From assembly GCF_030867145.1 (NCBI RefSeq), contig NC_134415.1:15292417-15356416 (forward strand): DNA of 64,000 nt, read 5' to 3'. A program made the position numbers and the translations under genes. A model generated the notes under the pieces. It did no database searches. It saw only the letters and a list, made by a program, of their open reading frames with translations, and was not told the DNA's origin. Positions 10,671-23,873 of this stretch are shown in pieces (position 1 is the first letter of the stretch; every line of letters begins with the position of its first letter). Origin of the DNA: Opisthocomus hoazin (taxonomy: Eukaryota; Chordata; Aves; Opisthocomiformes; Opisthocomidae).

Positions 10671-13600
10671 GGAAGAGCAGGCATTAGCTAGCAAAAATAA
10701 CTAATGTGTTCCTATCTAAATTTTATTAACTGGGAGGTTACATTTCCAAATCTGTGTTTTTCCTCTTCAACAGTCTGAGCCACAGAGGATCATTTCAGCT
10801 CTGTGGTGCCGAACAGCCCAGGCTTAGGAGAAGACTAGCACTGCTGAGATTGCTGTGGAGCTTTCGCAGCTCCAAGGGCTGCAAGCTGGTGAGCAAAGCC
10901 GTGTACTCCTTGTGGGATCCCAAGGCATGCCCACCATGGGGCTCTCAGCCCTCTGCGTGCACGGGCATGTGTCCGGTTGCCTGTGCCTGACCCTCTGCAT
11001 GGGTCTATGCACATGCAAGGAGTTGTAGATCTTGGTGTTTCCTAGTCACTGGAATCTGAACAGTGAGTTCATCATTTTCCTCACTGATCTGCAGAATTAT
11101 TTCCATCTTCCCTGACCTTCCCGGTGAGCAGGACCTGGCTGTAACGTTCAGATTCAGGAAAGCTGGGCTTTAATTTTACTGATCTGTCTTCAAACTTGTT
11201 TTTCTACCTGACTGTTAAGGTGGAGCAAGAGATGTTGTTCAGGCAATGAAACCAAAAAATGACACTGAGGTTTTAAGAGTACTGATGAAGTGTGGCATCA
11301 GAGCTATTTACAAAATATAATCCAACACTTCACTGCTGCTTCTAAAGAAAGTTTTTGTACCTGCCTATGGGTAAAAAACAACATTTAGGTAAACGTAACT
11401 AAGTAGCAATGAAGGGTAGTGATTTCAATAGCTAAGCTGTAGGCTTACATCAGTAGCAAGACTATCAGATATTGTGATATCCAGGTATTACCCCAAGTTT
11501 GTTTTACAGAATCAAAGTGCAGAGGTAAATCTTCATAATTCCCCATCTTGGAAATTAACTGCATACTCACAGACTTCTGTAAAATATCTCTGTATTAGCC
11601 GTGGAAATTGTGGGTTCATTCAGTGCCATTTGCAAGTTAAACAAGGGGAAAAAAAAAAGAAGGAAAAAAACCCAACAACGTCGGTCGCTAACCTCACTGC
11701 TATTTATGATTTATTGGAATCTCACTGTCTGGGTGTGTTAAAATGTAGTTGTTTTGCAAAAGTATGCTTTTCCAGATGTGTTTCTTGGGAAAGTTACAAA
11801 GAGAGACTGCCTTCATTTCCCCCATTACTCTATTTGTTTTGAGAAAGTCACCTGTGTTTTGAAGTTAAAAACAAATAAACATTATAAGCAACAGTGGGGA
11901 ACTGTGTTTTCTTTCATGACCACGGATCTGAACTACAGGAGTATTTATTTTTGTGGAAAATTTTGAGAAATGGGTGCTATTTCATTACCATGAATAATTA
12001 AAAGCAAATAAGTAAACAGCTTGCTTCCAGATGAAAGTGCATGCTCTAGCTGCAGAAATAGATGAAATCATTTAGGGCAAAATCCTGTCACAGCTGGATG
12101 AAGCCAGGCTGGGCTAGGCAAAGCTAGCGCGCAGTTTTGAAAGCTTCTAGATGTAGCACAAAATCCACCTTGGTAACCCCGCTGGACTGAGCCTTCTCAC
12201 TGCTGAGAGTGCTCGGGTTCTGCTCCAACGGAAGAGGAATGCCACGCATCCCCATCAGACGAGGTGCTCGGTGGTACCTGCAGCCCAGGTCTGCTGGACA
12301 CTTGCCCATCGAACCTCCATGGCCAGAGATGCCAGGCTAGCTTTTAATCTGTATTGTAGCTAATTTACAGATAACTAGGGAAAATATTTGCCCTGGCACA
12401 TTGTAGCAGTGCTGTTGATCTGCAGGACTCAGACTCTGACATGGAAAGATGTGAAAAGGGCAAGGGGGAAAGCAAAGCAAGCAGGCCATTTCCAAGAGTG
12501 CCCCCAAACTCCAGCTGAAATCTTTACCCGTTCATACGCCGTTGAGCATGTACAGTGAGGTTAGACTGGGGGAGGATAAGGGAGTAGTAAAAATGAGCCA
12601 GAACTGGAGCAAAGCAGAAGAAAAATGTAAGAGGGGGAGAACCGGATTAGCAGGGGAGCAAGGGGCCGGGAGCCAAAGGATGCATACCTGCTGAAGGACA
12701 GCTGGAAACAGCCAACACAGAAAAAGCCTTGACTGGACCAACTGTGGCAGGCCTCCCTCCTGCAAGGCTACAGTCCTTTGTGGACATACAGTAATACCAC
12801 GGGACTACATAACTGTAGAGCAGAATATCTGGTTTTGCAGGTTACACAGAGGAAAAGAGGATGGATGCCTTTGCAGGCACCAGCCTGTGCTCCAGGTTCA
12901 GTAGCAGCAAGAGCACATTTGTCACTGAAGTTATTCAGGTTAAAAAGCTTCCAGCCCTAAAGCACCAGTGCCCTGTAGCTGCACCCACGACACCAGCAAG
13001 TGACTGAAGGCAGAAAACAGGTCCAGAATCCAGCACTGCTCGAGTGCAGGTAAGGGAATGCACTTCAGCATTTTAAGTGTGTGAACCAACACAAATCAAT
13101 TTGTAAAACACTTTGCCTCTGTCCCTCACTTGCTGACCTGGACTCTGGACCCACACGTGCCTGGGCAAGGCTGTCCCCTGCTGCTTCCTCCACAGATGGG
13201 CTCCTCTGCCCACCAAACCCATGCTGCTTGCCCAGGACAAGCAAAGAGCTCAGGGGTTTAAGACAGTCAGCAAGTATAGACACTGTCTGGATATGCTGAA
13301 GGGGGATGATAGGGTCTTAAGGTTTTTACTTAGCAAGAACGGAACATGGTACAAAGAGCACAGAGAGTCCTGGAGTCAAATTACTCCTCCCCATAACCTT
13401 GCTGCTCCCCACAACCTTGGATTTTCTTTTACAGTGGATGAGTTTGGACCTTAGAGATGCAAGAAGGCTCTTGTCCTGACTGATACTCTGGTGACCAGGG
13501 TGCTTTCCTGGGAAGCCACAGCTTGGAACACTCTCTGTCTGTGATAGTCCTACAAGGGAGGTCCCACTCACCTTGGGGAAGCAAAGGACGACATGGTCCC

Positions 13601-14314
13601 ACTTCTTTCTCTTTAGAAACACTGTATTTTCATGTTTTTCTAATGCCAAAAGCCAATGGGTGTGCCAAAGGCAGAGAGGACACACTATCCTAGTGCTGCC
13701 ACTTTGTCCTGTGTGAAGACACACAGCAGGCAAGCAGTGTGGGCTTGCTAATCAGACCTGGTTCTTCCACTACCTCTACCAGGGGCCTTTTTTGCTGTGA
13801 TTTATATCGAATGGATTAGTGCCAGCCTGCATAAATGAGATCTCAGGACTATTGATAGTATCCAAATGGTATTGTCATGAGGTAGGAGAACAATATTCAG
13901 CTCTTCCTCCATTTGGCATAGAAATTCCGGCATGTAGGCTCCTTCTGTCTCTCTTGCTCAGCCCTGGATATTACTGTGAGATTTTGTAATTGTTGGGGTT
14001 GGTTTCATGTACAACACCCTAAAGCTGAGTAGCATCATCTGTCAGAAGGCAGTAGGCCAAGCAATTCCACTATTTCCAAAAGATGCTCTCAACATTTGCT
14101 GGCTTGTTCCAGCAGGATCTGAGACAAAGGTTAGCCCTTTTTTGCTCTAGATGTAAGAAACCCAGCCAAAAATACCTGTTCCTTATCCATTTCTGTACTC
14201 ACAGCCCTGTTGACATCATTAAAGCACTCCAGCAAAACTGACGTGCCTGAGCATAGTAAAGTCACTCTGCAAAGATCTTGAAGCCCTTAAGCCACCCTCT
14301 AAAATATGCATTTA
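10671..14314. other. Intergenic, no gene recognised
   Basis: Several AATAAA-like words occur near 11873, any of which could be a distant polyadenylation site for the opsin, but none is distinctive. Open frames here lack conserved motifs. Confidence 0.4.
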
Positions 14315-14319
14315 GCTAC
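14315..14319. repeat. Target-site duplication, left copy (GCTAC)
   Basis: Perfect 5-bp match to 15291-15295, directly bordering the LTR ends. Confidence 0.88.
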
Positions 14320-15290
14320 TGTCATGGTTTAGCCTGGATGAATGCCAGGTGCCTGCCAAAGCTGCTCTATCACTCCCTCTCCTCAGCTGGACAGAGGAGA
14401 AAAAATATGATGAAAGGCTCAAGGGTTGAGACAAGGACAGGGAGATATCGTTCACCAACTACCATCAAGGGCAAAATAGACTGAACTTGGGGAAAAAGTT
14501 CAACTTATCACCAATCAAATTGGAGTAGGATAGTGAGAAGTAAAACCAAATCTTAAAAACACCTTCCCCCTCACCATTCCCTTCTTCCCGGGTTCAGTTT
14601 CACTCCTGATTTTCTACCTTCTTCCCCTGAGCAGCATAGGGACATGGGAATGGAGGGTTGCCATCAGTTCATCACACGTTGTGTCTGCCATTCCTTCCTT
14701 TTCGAGGGAAGGACTCCTCATACTCTGCCCCTGCTCCAGCATGGGGTCCCTCCCATGGGAGACAGTTCTCCACAGACTTCAACATGGGTCCTTCCCATGG
14801 GTCCTGCCAGGAGCATGCTCCAGCACAGGCCCTCCATGGGGTCACAGCCTCCTTTGGGCATCCCCCTGCTCTGGTATGGGGTCTTCCACAAGATGCAGGT
14901 GGATACCTACTCCACAGTGGACCTCCATGGGCTGCAGGGGCACAGCCTGCCTCACCATGGTCTTCTCCATAGGCTGCAAGGGAATCTCTGCTCCAGCGCT
15001 TGGAACACCTCCTCCTCCCCCTTCTTCACTGACCTGGGTGTCTCCAGAGCTGTTTCTTTCACATAGACTCACTTGTCTTTCTCGACTGCTGTGCCACTGC
15101 AGGTTTTTCCTGTTCTAAACTATGTTGTCCCAGAGGGGCTACCTCCATCGCTGATGGGCTCGGACTTGGCAGCAGCAGGTACATCTTGAAGGCAGCTGAC
15201 ACTGGCTCTATCGGACATGGGGGAAGCTTCCAGCAGCTTCTTACAGAAGCCCCCCCCACTACCAAAACCTTGCCATGCAAACCCACAACA
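14320..15290 (-). mobile_element. Avian endogenous retrovirus solo LTR, about 971 bp
   Basis: It begins TGTCATGGTTTAGCCTGG and ends CATGCAAACCCACAACA, giving TG...CA termini, and is flanked by the perfect 5-bp direct repeat GCTAC (14315-14319 and 15291-15295). The interior has diverged units built on CTCCAGCATGGGGTCC and CCATGGGCTGCAGGG, a pattern I know from a dispersed avian LTR family. In the sense I remember, the family starts TGTTGTGGGTTTGC, so this copy is on the minus strand. No gag, pol or env sequence is attached, so it is a solo LTR from homologous recombination. The 5-bp duplication is typical of ERVL-type integrases. Open frames inside (14644-15118) are non-functional. Confidence 0.9.
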
Positions 15291-15295
15291 GCTAC
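15291..15295. repeat. Target-site duplication, right copy (GCTAC)
   Basis: Matches 14315-14319 exactly and marks the right edge of the solo LTR insertion. Confidence 0.88.
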
Positions 15296-17329
15296 TCTAC
15301 ATATTCATTTCCAAACAGTTCCCAACTGCTTTGATTAGCTATTGACGAGTACACTCAGTAGGTGAGTTCTTAATGATTACGCAATTCATGTATTTACATG
15401 TGTATCAAAATCTCATCAGCTCTTATGTGATTGTTTGTTCTTATTAATATTATTCATAATTATCAACATATCAGTATTACACCATAACCACTGCAGTTAT
15501 TAATCATGAAGTACACTTATTAATACTCACATGTGTGAGTACTGGCTTTCAGGGGGATAACCAACCTCCCTGTCACTGGCACAACACTTTCACTTGGGAT
15601 ACAGAGTTTAAACAATCAACCCAGGATTGCTTCTGTTCAATTTCCACATTTAAAAATAGCCTCTTCTGATTGGTTGGGGGGGGGGGGAAGTTATAGCAAT
15701 CATTAGTTTATTTATCCCAAGAAAACCTTTTGGGCCCACATTTCCCCTGCTGGCATTTTTGCCAAGCTGAAAATCCTTTAGGGTGTCAGCACTTTGAAAT
15801 ACATAGTAACATTTCTTAATAGCTTTGACATTTCTAATGGTAAGATGAATAACTGGAGTGTGTAGCTGGAGGAAGTGGGATAGCACACTGCAGTCCAGTC
15901 CCTGTTCTCAGTGCTATTATGCTTCTTTCTCTAATGACTCATGTAAAAGGATTTCTTGTAGCAGAGACCAGAAAACAGGAAATCCCCCTCCACCACCCTA
16001 AGACAGTGACTTAGTTACAGTGTGAACTACTCAGGCTTGCACTCCCTTGCAGGCTTTCTCTCCACCCCCTAAATCCTTCATTCTGTGCTGCGCAGACTGA
16101 CAAGAGAAGAGGGGTACAGAGTGTGCCCATCCAAGCATGGCCTGTGGCTTGCCACTTTCCTCAGGAGAGCGAGAAGGAGACAAAATCCCTTCCTGAGGGT
16201 AGGGCTGGACAAGAACATTGTTCTCTGTCTACCCTGGCGAATGCTCTCACGCCAGGGCAATAATCAAAAAGGTAGGTAATGCTACAACATCTATATTTTC
16301 AACTATCCTGGAGGTAAGCCAGACTGGCAAACCAGGTTCTCTTGCAATGCTGTGCATCCCTCTGCTGACCTCTCAGGTTGGTGAAGGCTTGGAGTCTGAA
16401 TCTTCTCAGCACACCAACAAATGTAAAGGATTTTTGCAAGCACTTAGGGAACTCTGCAGACCAAAGTGGAGGTGCCTGCAGGGTCAAACAGGTCTGTGTC
16501 TAGCATGTAGTCTGAAGTGCCTAATTCCTGTATGCAGCAAAGACTCCACAGTAGCTGGCCCCAAATCCCTTCCTGCATTGATGATATAGGAATAAGGAAA
16601 GCTACAATACTGTGCAACTGGGAAAGAAAATACCTCAAAGGTCCTCGTGGTCAGCATATATTCCCACTTTCTGGGACACAGCAATTAGATGATTCCAGAT
16701 GAAGCAGGATGAAAGTTGAAAATGGGATCTTCTCCAGAAGAACAGAGTAAAGGTACTGCTGGATACATATATACATGGATCTGGCAAGAAGTTTTGTGCC
16801 TGGAAGACTTTTATAAAACTTCATATACCCATAATCAAGTTAAGACAGGTAGCTAAGTGCATTGGAGTAACTGCAGCAGAGAACAGGAGCCTGTCATCTG
16901 GGCCTATGTTTTTATCTAGAGCTTTGAGTATACAAATATGTATTTAACAGTTTAAAGGTTTGGCCTTGGATTATTTTTTTTTTTGTAATCTGTCTATATA
17001 ATAATAGTTCATGATAAGAGGGAAGCAAGAATGCATCCTTCCTGATGTGCAGGAGAAGCACAAGAATAAACTTAGGATTCAAGGGATGTCCAAATAGTAA
17101 TACAATAAGAATATATAACAATAAGAAAATTACTAAAAGGAAAGCAATAATCCCACTGCTAACACAAGAATCAGGGCTTCACCGAATGATAAATATAAAT
17201 AAAAGAACTGTCTACCAGCTGTCTGTGCCAATAATCATCATCTTTAATGCTCACTGAATGAGACAAAACCCCTTCGGGGAGAACAAACACGCAGCATTTA
17301 ATTATGTCATAGGATGTAACCTCGGAAAA
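15296..17329. other. Intergenic, no gene recognised
   Basis: Contains an AT-rich part with TTAATAATATTATTCATAAT-like sequence near 15440-15530, a 12-base G run at 15676-15687 and an A/T-rich part at 16960-17230. No gene recognised. Confidence 0.4.
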
Positions 17330-17625
17330 TGGGAGCAGAAGGACTCACAGAAATCACTGCAGTGAACGCCCTCTCTCGATGCTATTTGACAGCCTCTGGC
17401 ACTGTACGCAGCCAGTCTGGCTGCTGGAATGACCCAGTGCCCGGGCGAAGCTGGGATGGCCCTGGAGGGTGTGCATGTGGCTGGAGACACATCTGCTGGG
17501 TCCAGTGCCAGATCAGTGCAAGCTGCCCGAGCAGGAGGCCCCTGTGCATGTCACATCTGTCACAGTATTTGCAAAAGGGGGTACGATGTCAAGAATCATG
17601 TTTGGCAGTGCAAATGAGAGCGCGA
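17330..17625 (+). mobile_element. Possible relic of a non-CR1 LINE with a C2HC-finger-like end
   Basis: In one frame this region begins WEQKDSQKSLQ, carries two in-frame stops, and ends [21 protein letters not shown] just before a stop codon. The spacing Cys-x2-Cys-x12-His-x3-Cys and the WEQ...D start recall the C-terminal end of some non-LTR retrotransposon polyproteins, where a WE(Q/K)-type stretch precedes a single zinc finger. This is by-memory resemblance only. The piece abuts the 5' truncation point of the CR1 that follows, so it may be older DNA into which the CR1 inserted. It could equally be chance. Confidence 0.3.
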
Positions 17626-17669
17626 GCACGTCTTGCTGCCCGTCTTTTACACCGGCAGGCTGTGCTGCC

Positions 17670-18416
17670 ATTCAGTGTGATCTGGACAGGCTGGAAAGTT
17701 GGGCAGAGAGGAATCTGATGAGGTTCAAGAAAGGCAAATGCAGGGTCCTGCACCTGGGCAGGAACAACCTCATGCATCAGTACAGGCTTGGGGTGGACCT
17801 GCTGGAGAGCAGCTCTGCGGAGAGGGACCTGGGTGTCCTGGTGGACGACAGGTTAACCATGAGCCAGCAGTGTGCCCTGGCTGCCAAGAAAGCCAATGGG
17901 ATCCTGGGGTGCATCAAGAAGAGTGTGGCCAGCAGGTCGAGGGAGGTTCTCCCTCCCCTCTGCTCCGCCCTAGTGAGGCCCCATCTGGAATACTGTGTCC
18001 GGTTCTGGACTCCCCAGTTCAAGAAAGATGAAGAGCTACTGGAGAGAGTCCAGCAGAGGGCTACAAGGATGGTGAGGGGACTGAAACATCTCCCCTACGA
18101 GGAGAGGCTGAGGGAGCTGGGTTTGTTCAGCCTGAAGAAGGGAAGGCTGCGAGGGGACCTAATATATACTTACAAATATCTGAAGGGTGGGTGTCAGGAG
18201 GATGGGGCCAGACTCTTTTCAGTGGTGCCCAGTGACAGGACAAGGGGCAATGGGCACAAACTGAAGCACAGGAAGTTCCGTCTGAACATGAGGAAGAACT
18301 TCTTCCCTCTGAGGGTGACGGAGCACTGGAACAGGCTGCCCAGGGAGGTTGTGGAGTCTCCTTCTCTGGAGATATTCAAGACCCGCCTGGACAAGGTCCT
18401 GTGCAGCCTGCTGTAG
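17670..18416 (+). pseudogene. CR1 ORF2 C-terminal fragment, uninterrupted but truncated
   Basis: 248 codons ending at TAG 18414-18416, corresponding to the region after the polymerase core of CR1 ORF2. The Met at 17469 that opens the longer frame lies in unrelated upstream DNA and is not a natural start. With no CR1 promoter or N-terminus I treat it as a dead fragment. Confidence 0.9.
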
Positions 18417-18512
18417 GTGACCCTGCTTCAGCAGGAGGGTTGGACTAGATGACCCACAGAGGTCCCTTCCAACCCCTACCATTCTGTGATTCTGTGATTC
18501 TGTGATTCTGTG
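17670..18512 (+). mobile_element. CR1 LINE, 5'-truncated, plus strand, with open ORF2 C-terminus
   Basis: From about 17670 (GATCTGGACAGGCTGGAAAG) to the tail of four ATTCTGTG units at 18481-18512 this is a CR1 3' end in sense orientation. The 3' UTR reads GGTTGGACTAGATGACCC then GTCCCTTCCAACCCCTACC. The frame 17670-18416 is open for 248 codons without frameshift or stop, including [29 protein letters not shown] and [19 protein letters not shown], the C-terminal part of the CR1 reverse-transcriptase protein. The endonuclease and catalytic RT motifs are missing through 5' truncation, so it cannot move. The clean frame suggests it is the youngest CR1 here. Confidence 0.95.
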
Positions 18513-21500
18513 GTGATGTGACCTGGCAAAGCTTCACCCCACACCAAAGATAAATTTCAAATAGGTTCGTGTCATGTAAAGTTCATACAGAGAAGTGGGG
18601 GAAACTTGGTGAACTCAGGGCATGCTTCGTATCATTGATAAACTGCTGTATGAAATGACCAAAATTAACTTCTCTGAGAACATGCTAGCCAGTCCCTGGG
18701 ACAGCATGTGGCCTGTGCATGGATTTCAAGGGAACAGAAAACGGGCTTTAGCTCATCCTTGACTTATACCTTGTTAACTGATAACCCAGCCTTCAGCTTC
18801 CTTCGCAGAGAGGATGTCAAGTACGGAAGCATTATGAAATGTCCCATCAGCAAAAAATCATCCCAGGCAAACGACCAGTTCAACGATTTGAATGTTCAAG
18901 TCCTAGTTCCAGAGAGAAGACCCACATCTCCCCACAATTTGGAGGAGCTATTACCAGACCATTTCCCATCCTTGGAGCCATGGCAAGGGAAGACATTCAC
19001 GTTTGGAGAGATGATGCACCTTATTATTTGAAAGACACTATACATTCTTGGAAATACACAGTCTTGAAAATACACCTTAATGTGGTGGCATGGACAGGGA
19101 GTGCAAAGGAGGGATGGTAGAGCATCATGAAAGTCGCTGATCGCTGTCTGACTATCAAAGTACAAGAACACCTTGGTAAGCCAAGGAAGACTCATATTGG
19201 TCATGCAACATGTAAAAGACAGTAAAATTGCTATGCTTATCTCATATTTCGCTTTTTCCTGGGATGACACAATCCAACCAAGGCATGCAAACATCTGCAA
19301 GGACAAGAGGTGTAGCATGGTTTATTTGCCCTGCAAATTGCTTTCATGGGTTGGCAGGCTGGGAGTGCAGCTTAGACCAGTGTCTGGGGAGCTGTTGCCT
19401 ATTTGGTGAGCTATAGTACTGCTTGAACTGGCAATCTTTTCTCTGGGAGACAAATGTCCATACAAAACCTTGGCTAAACTCACAAGAAAGTCTTAAACAT
19501 TTCAGCTTCTGAAAGAAGTCAGAACTTGTACAAGAGGTAGAGCACGTAGGGTCAGAGAGTGTGAGAAAAGCTGACTCTCTCTTAGAAGGCTGTGAGGAAA
19601 GACCAGGCTAGCACTAGGGTGAATATAACACCAAAACACTTTCTAATAAAAATTCTCAGCAAGAGTTCTTACTGAGAAGCAGGCAAAGTTTTTCCTAATT
19701 GCTTTTCCTCATCCAAACTCCCATGAAAATGGAGCATCCCCATGGAATAGTGAAACATGAGGAGTTCCCACAATGCTAGCTCTTACCTATTCTGCCCACA
19801 AAGAGCCCTCTAAGCATTTACCATGCTAACAGAAAAGCATAGGCCTGGCGTACGCATCAAAAAAACTACTCCTGAGAGTAATCTCCCCTAAGCCCTTCTG
19901 CAAAAACAATGTGGATTTGGGGCCATTCTTCATTTACAACTATATGCAACAGAAATGGTTAACAATGCTAGTTGTATTGCCACAATCTATACCTGGAATG
20001 ATACTTTTGGCCTCATAAAATTATGTTCTCCAATTAAGACCCTCTCCATGAATCTACTCAATAACCTAAAGACTTATCCCTCATGCCTCTGTCTGCAAAA
20101 ATCTGGAATTGTACTTCCCCCAACAAGATACATTGCAGCTCAATGGGCACAGTCAGGTCTAGGGATGCTCAGCATATGGTCTCTCAGCTGCAGATCCCAA
20201 AGGTTTTTAATGAAGATGACAAGCCTCAGCTGTCTCTAATCCTGAAGAATCTGGTTGATTTCTGAATAGCAGAATGCACTCACAGCACTTCTGCATTGAA
20301 AAACTCAGGTTTATCTTACTTTTTTAATACAGGATCTTGCACAGTAAGCAAAGTAAAAATTAGCTGTAGTCTGGGCAGCCATTAACAGTGTTGAAATTAT
20401 TTTTTCTACTTAATCACAACCGCAGGTTTACCTTATCTATTGGTCTAGAGGACTTACAGCATTCAACTCACCGACCTTCAAAGAGCAGAAGTGTCCTGCC
20501 ATCCTAGCCTACAGCTGAACATAGGAAGCCCCCATTTTGAACTGACCTTTTTCTTTCCTTAGTATACGGACAATACAGCAAAGAAAGCTTTTCCAGATTC
20601 CCCACACGAAAACCATCTCACCCCAGTCGGTCGGTAAATCCCTGTATTAGTCCAGGTTACAAACAAAGGATGAAAGACCAGACTGTCGGGCAGCAAGAGG
20701 GCACATTCCCAGCCTCTGGTTGCCATTCAAGCCTACCTTGACACCTGGATAAACCCAGCAAGGATTAAGCACACTCAGCAGGGCTGGGAAACTAGCCTGG
20801 TCTGTGTGGCCGGTCTCCCCCTTCAGCACTGCTTTGACTTTGTCACTATTATTTCAGGCTTTGTTAACCAGCCGTGGGTCAATTTGACTCACTCAGCAAC
20901 AATCTTAAAAACCAAATAATCCAATTAATGAAAGAAGCAGAATGTAAAAGTGTTTGGAAAGGGTTGGGAAAGCCAGGAGGAGCAGCAGGCACGTCCCTGG
21001 TGGTCTCCCTCCAAACAGGGGTGCATAGAGGCCCCTTGTTAGCTTGGCAGGGACAGCAGCGTGGCTGATCTTTGAATCCCACAGTCCTTGGGACTGTGAC
21101 ATTTCACTGGGACTCAGAAAACCAAGGCGAGGGACACAAAGCCCTGTACGCCATGCAGACATTCAGGCTTGCAGTTAAATAAACTCCAGAGACAAATGCT
21201 AACATTTGCAACTGCAGCCCACTTCCGATCCTACAACAACATCTCAGCAAGGGCTTATATAAAACTTCCCTCTAGCCCATTAACGCAGCCTTCATTAGGC
21301 AACAACAAGGAAATGTCAGAAGTGGTTTAAGAGTATATCTTTAGCCATGAAATGAGTGTTTGTACTTAGGCTGAGGGGGGAGAGGGGAGTGGGAAGAGAA
21401 AGATTGAGGAGCGTTCACAATTATTCACATTGTAGCCGCAGAATACATGTGTGGGGCTATTCATCTGAAATGTTGTCATTGATAATGACATTCAGCACAG

Positions 21501-23869
21501 AAATCTCTAAATATCACTTAGAGAAAAAAACAACTCCTCTGCCTGGAGTGATGAAAATTCAGGGCTTTGGCTCAGATTCCTCGCACTGACCCTTCCTGTG
21601 TAAAACCTTGTGATTAAGAAGCCGTGCGACTGCAACAAACCCCACCATCAATGCTCTCCTTCAGAAAGGGTCATCACAAACATTATCCCTTGCAAATCCA
21701 GGGTGAAATCCCCCCCCATCCCTGAGGAATGGCTCAACTTTGGTGTTTACAGCCGCAGCAGTTTTGAGACGTGACCAGGTCCGTAAGATTGGCTGTTGAG
21801 GCACCGAGCAAAACCCAAGGCCTTCCCAGACACCTGTGTTTGTTCCTGCCAGACCCAAGCAGCCAGGATCTTGCCTGCATCCTCCCTGCAGCTTCTCCCC
21901 ACAGTGCTGAGGGAAGGAGAAACAGGACGTCAGAGGGGAAGCGTCCCTTCTCCCTGCTCCATCATGCCCTTGCTTATGTGTTTATGTTTGTCCCTTGGAG
22001 CAGAAAAGGGCATCCCTTTTTAACCTAGAGATATGGGACAGAAGTTCTATTCCCTTGCAAGCAACAGCAAACTGACTATTTGTAACTCACAAAGATTTCA
22101 TCCACAGCGTCTCAAGATGAGGCCAAGTCACAGAACAAGTGAAACAGGAGGACACCGAAGCCAAGTTCTTGGGCGCTGCAGGGTAAGTTTAGTCCCTCTT
22201 ACCGAAATTCTTGTGCATAAAACTGTTCTCAGACTTTCTGAAGTTTTGTAGCTTAGCAACAATAGCCACACCATTAGCAGTAAATTACATACTCTCCCAC
22301 AACCATTTATGGCATAGAAGCTCATGAAACGCGCACACCCCACTTCTGCCACCCCACTGATGGGGTCTCTGGGACCGCCCTTGGTTCAGCCTGTTGATTT
22401 CCACTCTACACAACAGTTGACAGCAGAAGTGACAATGTTGCAAATCTCTTCTCAAATACCAGACCAAGCACTACCCTCTATTTCCTAGGAACCATTATTT
22501 TCATAGCAACTGACTCCATGAAGATTCACTTGTACTGTGAAGTTTCCTACAGATGAAAAGGCAAAGACATTGCAGAATGTCTTCAAAAACTCTTCCAGAG
22601 AAAAAAAAAAACACAAAAATAAACAAAGAGGTAAAAAAAATCTAGCATTTGTACCAGTTTCCTCAGTTATATCTGCTGCAAAGTTCTTGATCGCCCATTT
22701 TCTGAACACTGCTTGTTTGCATGTCATCATGTGCATGCACCGCTCTTGTAGAAGAGCAGACGTGATGATGGAGAAAGACAATGTACAGAGGGCTGTACTC
22801 AGTTTTCTTTTGAAGTCCGTTTATCTGTTGTCTTTCATTTCTTGGATCTCTTGCCGGGCATCAGCCTGACTTTATGCCTCTGACTCTGTGACCTTCAGAA
22901 AGTCTAACCTTGCAAATGTGAAATAAATTAAACAAGCAATTTACTTAAAACTTCCCATAACTAGGCAGAGTTGTTCAGCAAACTGCATCCCTCACAGTAA
23001 CACCAAATCCCTTCCCCTCCTGCATATGAAAAGAAACAGAGCAACAGACTAAAAGCAAACAATTGCTTACTGCAAATTAACCAAATTTATTACATGCAAA
23101 TTAGTACTTGTTTCAATTTTCTTACTCATTATTGTAAATTGACCTTTTACTAGATTAAGAGAAGAAAAAAGAAAGCTGTAAAGCATTAATTTTTTGAAGA
23201 CCAAAGAAATACAATTTAGAGCAGCAGAAGCTTTAAAATGTAGTTTCCCAAAAAAATCACTGTCTGCTTAGCTGGACAAGAACAGCTGGATGGAAACAGT
23301 TCTAGTTAGCACTTGCAGGTTTCTTTACAGGCTTTCCCATGCAATGACACAGAGGAGACAAGGTGAGCTTCTGATGGCATCCCACCAGGCGTCTGAGCTC
23401 CCTTGAGCATCGATGCAGAGTACCTATACACTCTGTCCCAATCCACAGCAAAAAAGGCTCGATGGCAGAAAGCCTGTGAGGAGGACACGGTGAGAGGGGA
23501 GCTCAGCAGACGCAAGGAGGGCTGAAAGCAAAGCTGCTCCGTGATGCACCGGGGGCCTCAACAGCCGCTATTTACAACCCGTTTGGGCCGTCAGCAGCAG
23601 CTCCACCGCTCCAGAGCAAACAGCCGAGGCAATCAGTGAGCTGTGTAACGCTGGGTAGTGTGTAGTATTTAACATCGCAGCTTGGCTACGTACTTTGTTA
23701 GCTCACTTGGGAGTGAAACGCACCATTTTACGCAGCTCTGCAGGCCTGACACCTCCTTCTCTTACATTGCCATCAATCAAGATCGTCTCCTCTGTTCTCC
23801 CTGCAAGTTCATCATGCAGACACGACATGCCAGACGCGTTTCTCACTGATCATAAACATCTTTCACTTT
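18513..23869. other. Intergenic, no gene recognised
   Basis: Mostly unique-looking DNA. An A-rich stretch lies at 22600-22640. A GC-richer patch with several CpGs lies at 23470-23640, without a defensible promoter. No exon with matched splice signals and recognisable protein was found. Confidence 0.4.
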
Positions 23870-23873
23870 ATGG

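Noticed and set aside
14644..15118. Overlapping frames of 104-145 codons
   Set aside because: They lie wholly inside the solo LTR and arise from its low-stop diverged units.
17469..17669. N-terminal part of the long open frame 17469-18416 as a gene start
   Set aside because: The Met lies in unrelated DNA before the CR1; only the part from about 17670 matches CR1 ORF2, so the long frame is a chance fusion.
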